The notes under the pieces were generated by a model. It had not been told where the DNA came from. It was given only the letters and a program-made list of their open reading frames with translations, and searched no databases. The position numbers and the translations under genes are program-made. From Parapedobacter sp035556095 (GTDB taxonomy: Bacteria > Bacteroidota > Bacteroidia > Sphingobacteriales > Sphingobacteriaceae), in the NCBI RefSeq assembly GCF_035556095.1, contig NZ_DATMFT010000012.1, forward strand, positions 62,001-126,000: a stretch of 64,000 nucleotides of DNA. The letters run 5' to 3'. This document shows, in pieces, positions 62,454 to 64,000 of this stretch; position 1 is the stretch's first letter; every line of letters begins with the position of its first letter.

Positions 62454-63509
62454 ATGAGTGACAAACTGAAAATAGGAATATCGATTGGCGACGTGAATGG
62501 CATCGGGCTGGAAGTCATTATTAAGACATTGGTAGACAGCAGGATGATGGAATACTTCACGCCAATTGTCTATGGAAGTACCAAAGTTGCCTCGTTCCAT
62601 CGAAAGGCATTGGGAATTAATGACTTCAGTTTCAATGTGATTAATGCGGTGCAACAAGCCAATCCCAAGCGGGCCAATATGATTAATTGCTGGGAGGAGG
62701 AAGTAAAGATTACGTTGGGCGAGGAAAATGAAATAGGGGGAAAATATGCATTCCTATCCTTGAAACATGCAGTGGATGACTTGGTGCGTGGGGAAATCGA
62801 CGCGTTGGTTACTGCGCCCATCAATAAGCACAACATCCAGCGGGAGGGATTCGAGTTTCCGGGCCACACGGAGTATTTGCAGGCGCGCACGGAAAGCAAC
62901 GATGCCCTCATGTTTATGGTCAGCGATGAGTTGCGTGTGGGGGTGGTGACAGGGCATATTCCGGTGAAAGATATCGCGCCGAACATTTCAACTGAAGCGA
63001 TTATATCCAAGTTGGCATTAATGGACGCTAGCCTGAAGCGCGACTTCTGGATTCGGAAGCCGAAGATTGCCGTTTTGGGGTTGAACCCCCATGCCGGCGA
63101 CAACGGATTAATCGGTAAGGAAGATGAAACCATTATCGCTCCGGCGATCGCGGAGGCGAAATCAAAAGGTGTTTTTTGTTTCGGCCCTTATCCGGCCGAT
63201 GGCTTCTTTGCTTCGGAGACGTACACTAAATTTGACGCCGTGTTGGCGATGTATCACGATCAAGGTCTCATTCCATTTAAGCATATTGCTGCGCGCAGTG
63301 GTGTTAACTTCACAGCGGGGCTTCCCGTGGTACGCACATCGCCCGATCATGGTACGGGTTATGACATTGCGGGAAAGAATGTTGCATCGGAGATGTCGTT
63401 CCGCGAGGCGGTTTTCGCCGCGGTCCATATCGTGGCTCGACGAAGGGAGCAAGATGAGCTGTTGTCAAATCCGTTGATCTCTAGGCGCTTGTCGCGCGAC
63501 CGGGATTAA
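62454..63509 (+). CDS. pdxA: 4-hydroxythreonine-4-phosphate dehydrogenase
   Basis: Pyridoxal 5'-phosphate synthesis enzyme of 351 residues. Family blocks: IGISIGDVNGIGLEVIIK at the start, VTAPINKHNI, FPGHTEYLQ (metal His), GLNPHAGDNGLIGKED, YPADGFF, AMYHDQGLIPFKHIA (metal His) and RTSPDHGTGYDIAGKN. NAD-dependent oxidation and decarboxylation of 4-phosphohydroxy-threonine. ATG 62454 is preferred over GTG 62448. Confidence 0.95.
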   Translation: MSDKLKIGISIGDVNGIGLEVIIKTLVDSRMMEYFTPIVYGSTKVASFHRKALGINDFSFNVINAVQQANPKRANMINCWEEEVKITLGEENEIGGKYAFLSLKHAVDDLVRGEIDALVTAPINKHNIQREGFEFPGHTEYLQARTESNDALMFMVSDELRVGVVTGHIPVKDIAPNISTEAIISKLALMDASLKRDFWIRKPKIAVLGLNPHAGDNGLIGKEDETIIAPAIAEAKSKGVFCFGPYPADGFFASETYTKFDAVLAMYHDQGLIPFKHIAARSGVNFTAGLPVVRTSPDHGTGYDIAGKNVASEMSFREAVFAAVHIVARRREQDELLSNPLISRRLSRDRD

Positions 63510-63544
63510 TCCCCGTTTGGATACTAGATTATCCAACGAATGTG

Positions 63545-63552
63545 TATTTTTG
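63545..63552 (+). promoter_or_regulatory. -7 box before the CCA-adding enzyme gene
   Basis: TATTTTTG fits TAnnTTTG, 21 nt before ATG 63574. The nearest TTG (63517-63519) is 25 nt away, longer than the 20-nt spacing seen elsewhere. Confidence 0.4.
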
Positions 63553-63573
63553 CCGTCAAAATACAAATTGCCG

Positions 63574-64000
63574 ATGCCCCAGACAATCATGAGCGACTAC
63601 CTGGACCATCCTATATTCCCACTGCTAAGTGACGTTGCCAGTGAAGCGAAGATGGAATGCTTTGTAGTGGGGGGATATGTACGGGACCGGATCATGGGTC
63701 GCGATTTCAAGAATGACATCGATGTGGTGGTAGTGGGCAGTGGTATCGATTTCGCGACGCGTGTGGGTAACCGATTGGGTGAAAAGGTAGCGGTTTATAA
63801 GAATTTCGGTACGGCTTCTCTTCGTCACGGTGAGGTACAACTTGAGTTTGTGGGCGCACGGAAAGAATCGTATCGGGCCGATTCCCGTAAGCCCATTGTT
63901 GAAGACGGAACGTTGACAGACGACCAAAACCGGCGTGATTTCACCATCAATGCAATGGCACTCTCGCTCAATAAAGCCGACTTCGGAGTGCTGCTCGATC
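63574..64000 (+). CDS. CCA tRNA nucleotidyltransferase (5' part only)
   Basis: The first 142 residues of a class II nucleotidyltransferase, cut by the window end. The signature is VVGGYVRDRIMGRDFKNDIDVVVVG, with the catalytic DxD in NDIDVVV, followed by RRDFTINAMALSLNK (flexible loop and template region). It adds or repairs the CCA end of tRNAs; poly(A) polymerase is the alternative for this family. ATG 63589, five codons inside, is also a possible start. Confidence 0.9.
   Translation, partial: MPQTIMSDYLDHPIFPLLSDVASEAKMECFVVGGYVRDRIMGRDFKNDIDVVVVGSGIDFATRVGNRLGEKVAVYKNFGTASLRHGEVQLEFVGARKESYRADSRKPIVEDGTLTDDQNRRDFTINAMALSLNKADFGVLLD

Overview
The window looks like the chromosome of a Bacteroidota bacterium, most likely a Sphingobacteriaceae member (Parapedobacter/Pedobacter-like; the genus is a guess). 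The evidence is two SusC/SusD pairs, an ECF sigma/FecR pair, flexirubin-type pigment genes, many lipoproteins, and promoters built from TTG and TAnnTTTG boxes instead of the E. coli -35/-10 pair. I saw no rRNA, tRNA, CRISPR array, insertion sequence or prophage. All calls come from reading the sequence and recognising protein families; no database search was run.

Layout. (1) 1-5.8 kb: edge of a flexirubin/aryl-polyene cluster: a tyrosine ammonia-lyase running off the left edge, a halogenase-like flavoprotein, a C45-type autoproteolytic acyltransferase lipoprotein and an acyl-activating ligase. The lyase and the flavoprotein diverge from one symmetric, palindromic two-way promoter. (2) 6-14.6 kb: a sigma/anti-sigma controlled glycan-uptake locus (FecI, FecR, SusC, SusD, TIM-barrel lipoprotein) closed by a strong terminator. 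(3) 14.6-37.3 kb: a second, larger carbohydrate locus: a divergent AraC regulator, a clan-D glycosidase with a Tat signal, SusC/SusD, two surface lipoproteins sharing one discoidin-like tail, two large secreted putative glycosidases, a sodium/solute symporter, a PIG-L deacetylase, a mutarotase-like protein, an enolase-superfamily dehydratase and two short-chain dehydrogenases. A 90-bp upstream element is duplicated in front of the first and sixth structural genes. (4) 37.4-40.7 kb: topoisomerase IV subunit A and a decayed DUF2281/PIN toxin-antitoxin pair. (5) 40.8-46.8 kb, minus strand: more pigment/lipid genes (hotdog dehydratase, secreted protein, GT2-DUF2062 glycosyltransferase, and a three-domain MMPL exporter/acyltransferase/methyltransferase). 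(6) 46.9-53.8 kb: a lactonase and a seven-gene Mrp (Mnh) sodium/proton antiporter operon. (7) 53.9-64 kb: mostly housekeeping: hydroxyacid dehydrogenase plus glycerate kinase, a phosphoesterase, acetyl-CoA synthetase, a UbiA-like membrane protein, a second hydroxyacid dehydrogenase coupled to rsmA, a DUF2905 protein, pdxA and the start of a CCA-adding enzyme.

How the genes fit together. The larger carbohydrate locus reads as a full route: surface binding and hydrolysis, outer-membrane import, inner-membrane symport, deacetylation, oxidation and dehydration of an unusual sugar. No kinase or aldolase is present, so the route must finish elsewhere. The most unusual signals are regulatory: five promoters share a 31-bp architecture with a fixed 20-nt spacer and an extra CAASTTT box, and two of them (lyase and pdxA, 61 kb apart) are almost identical.
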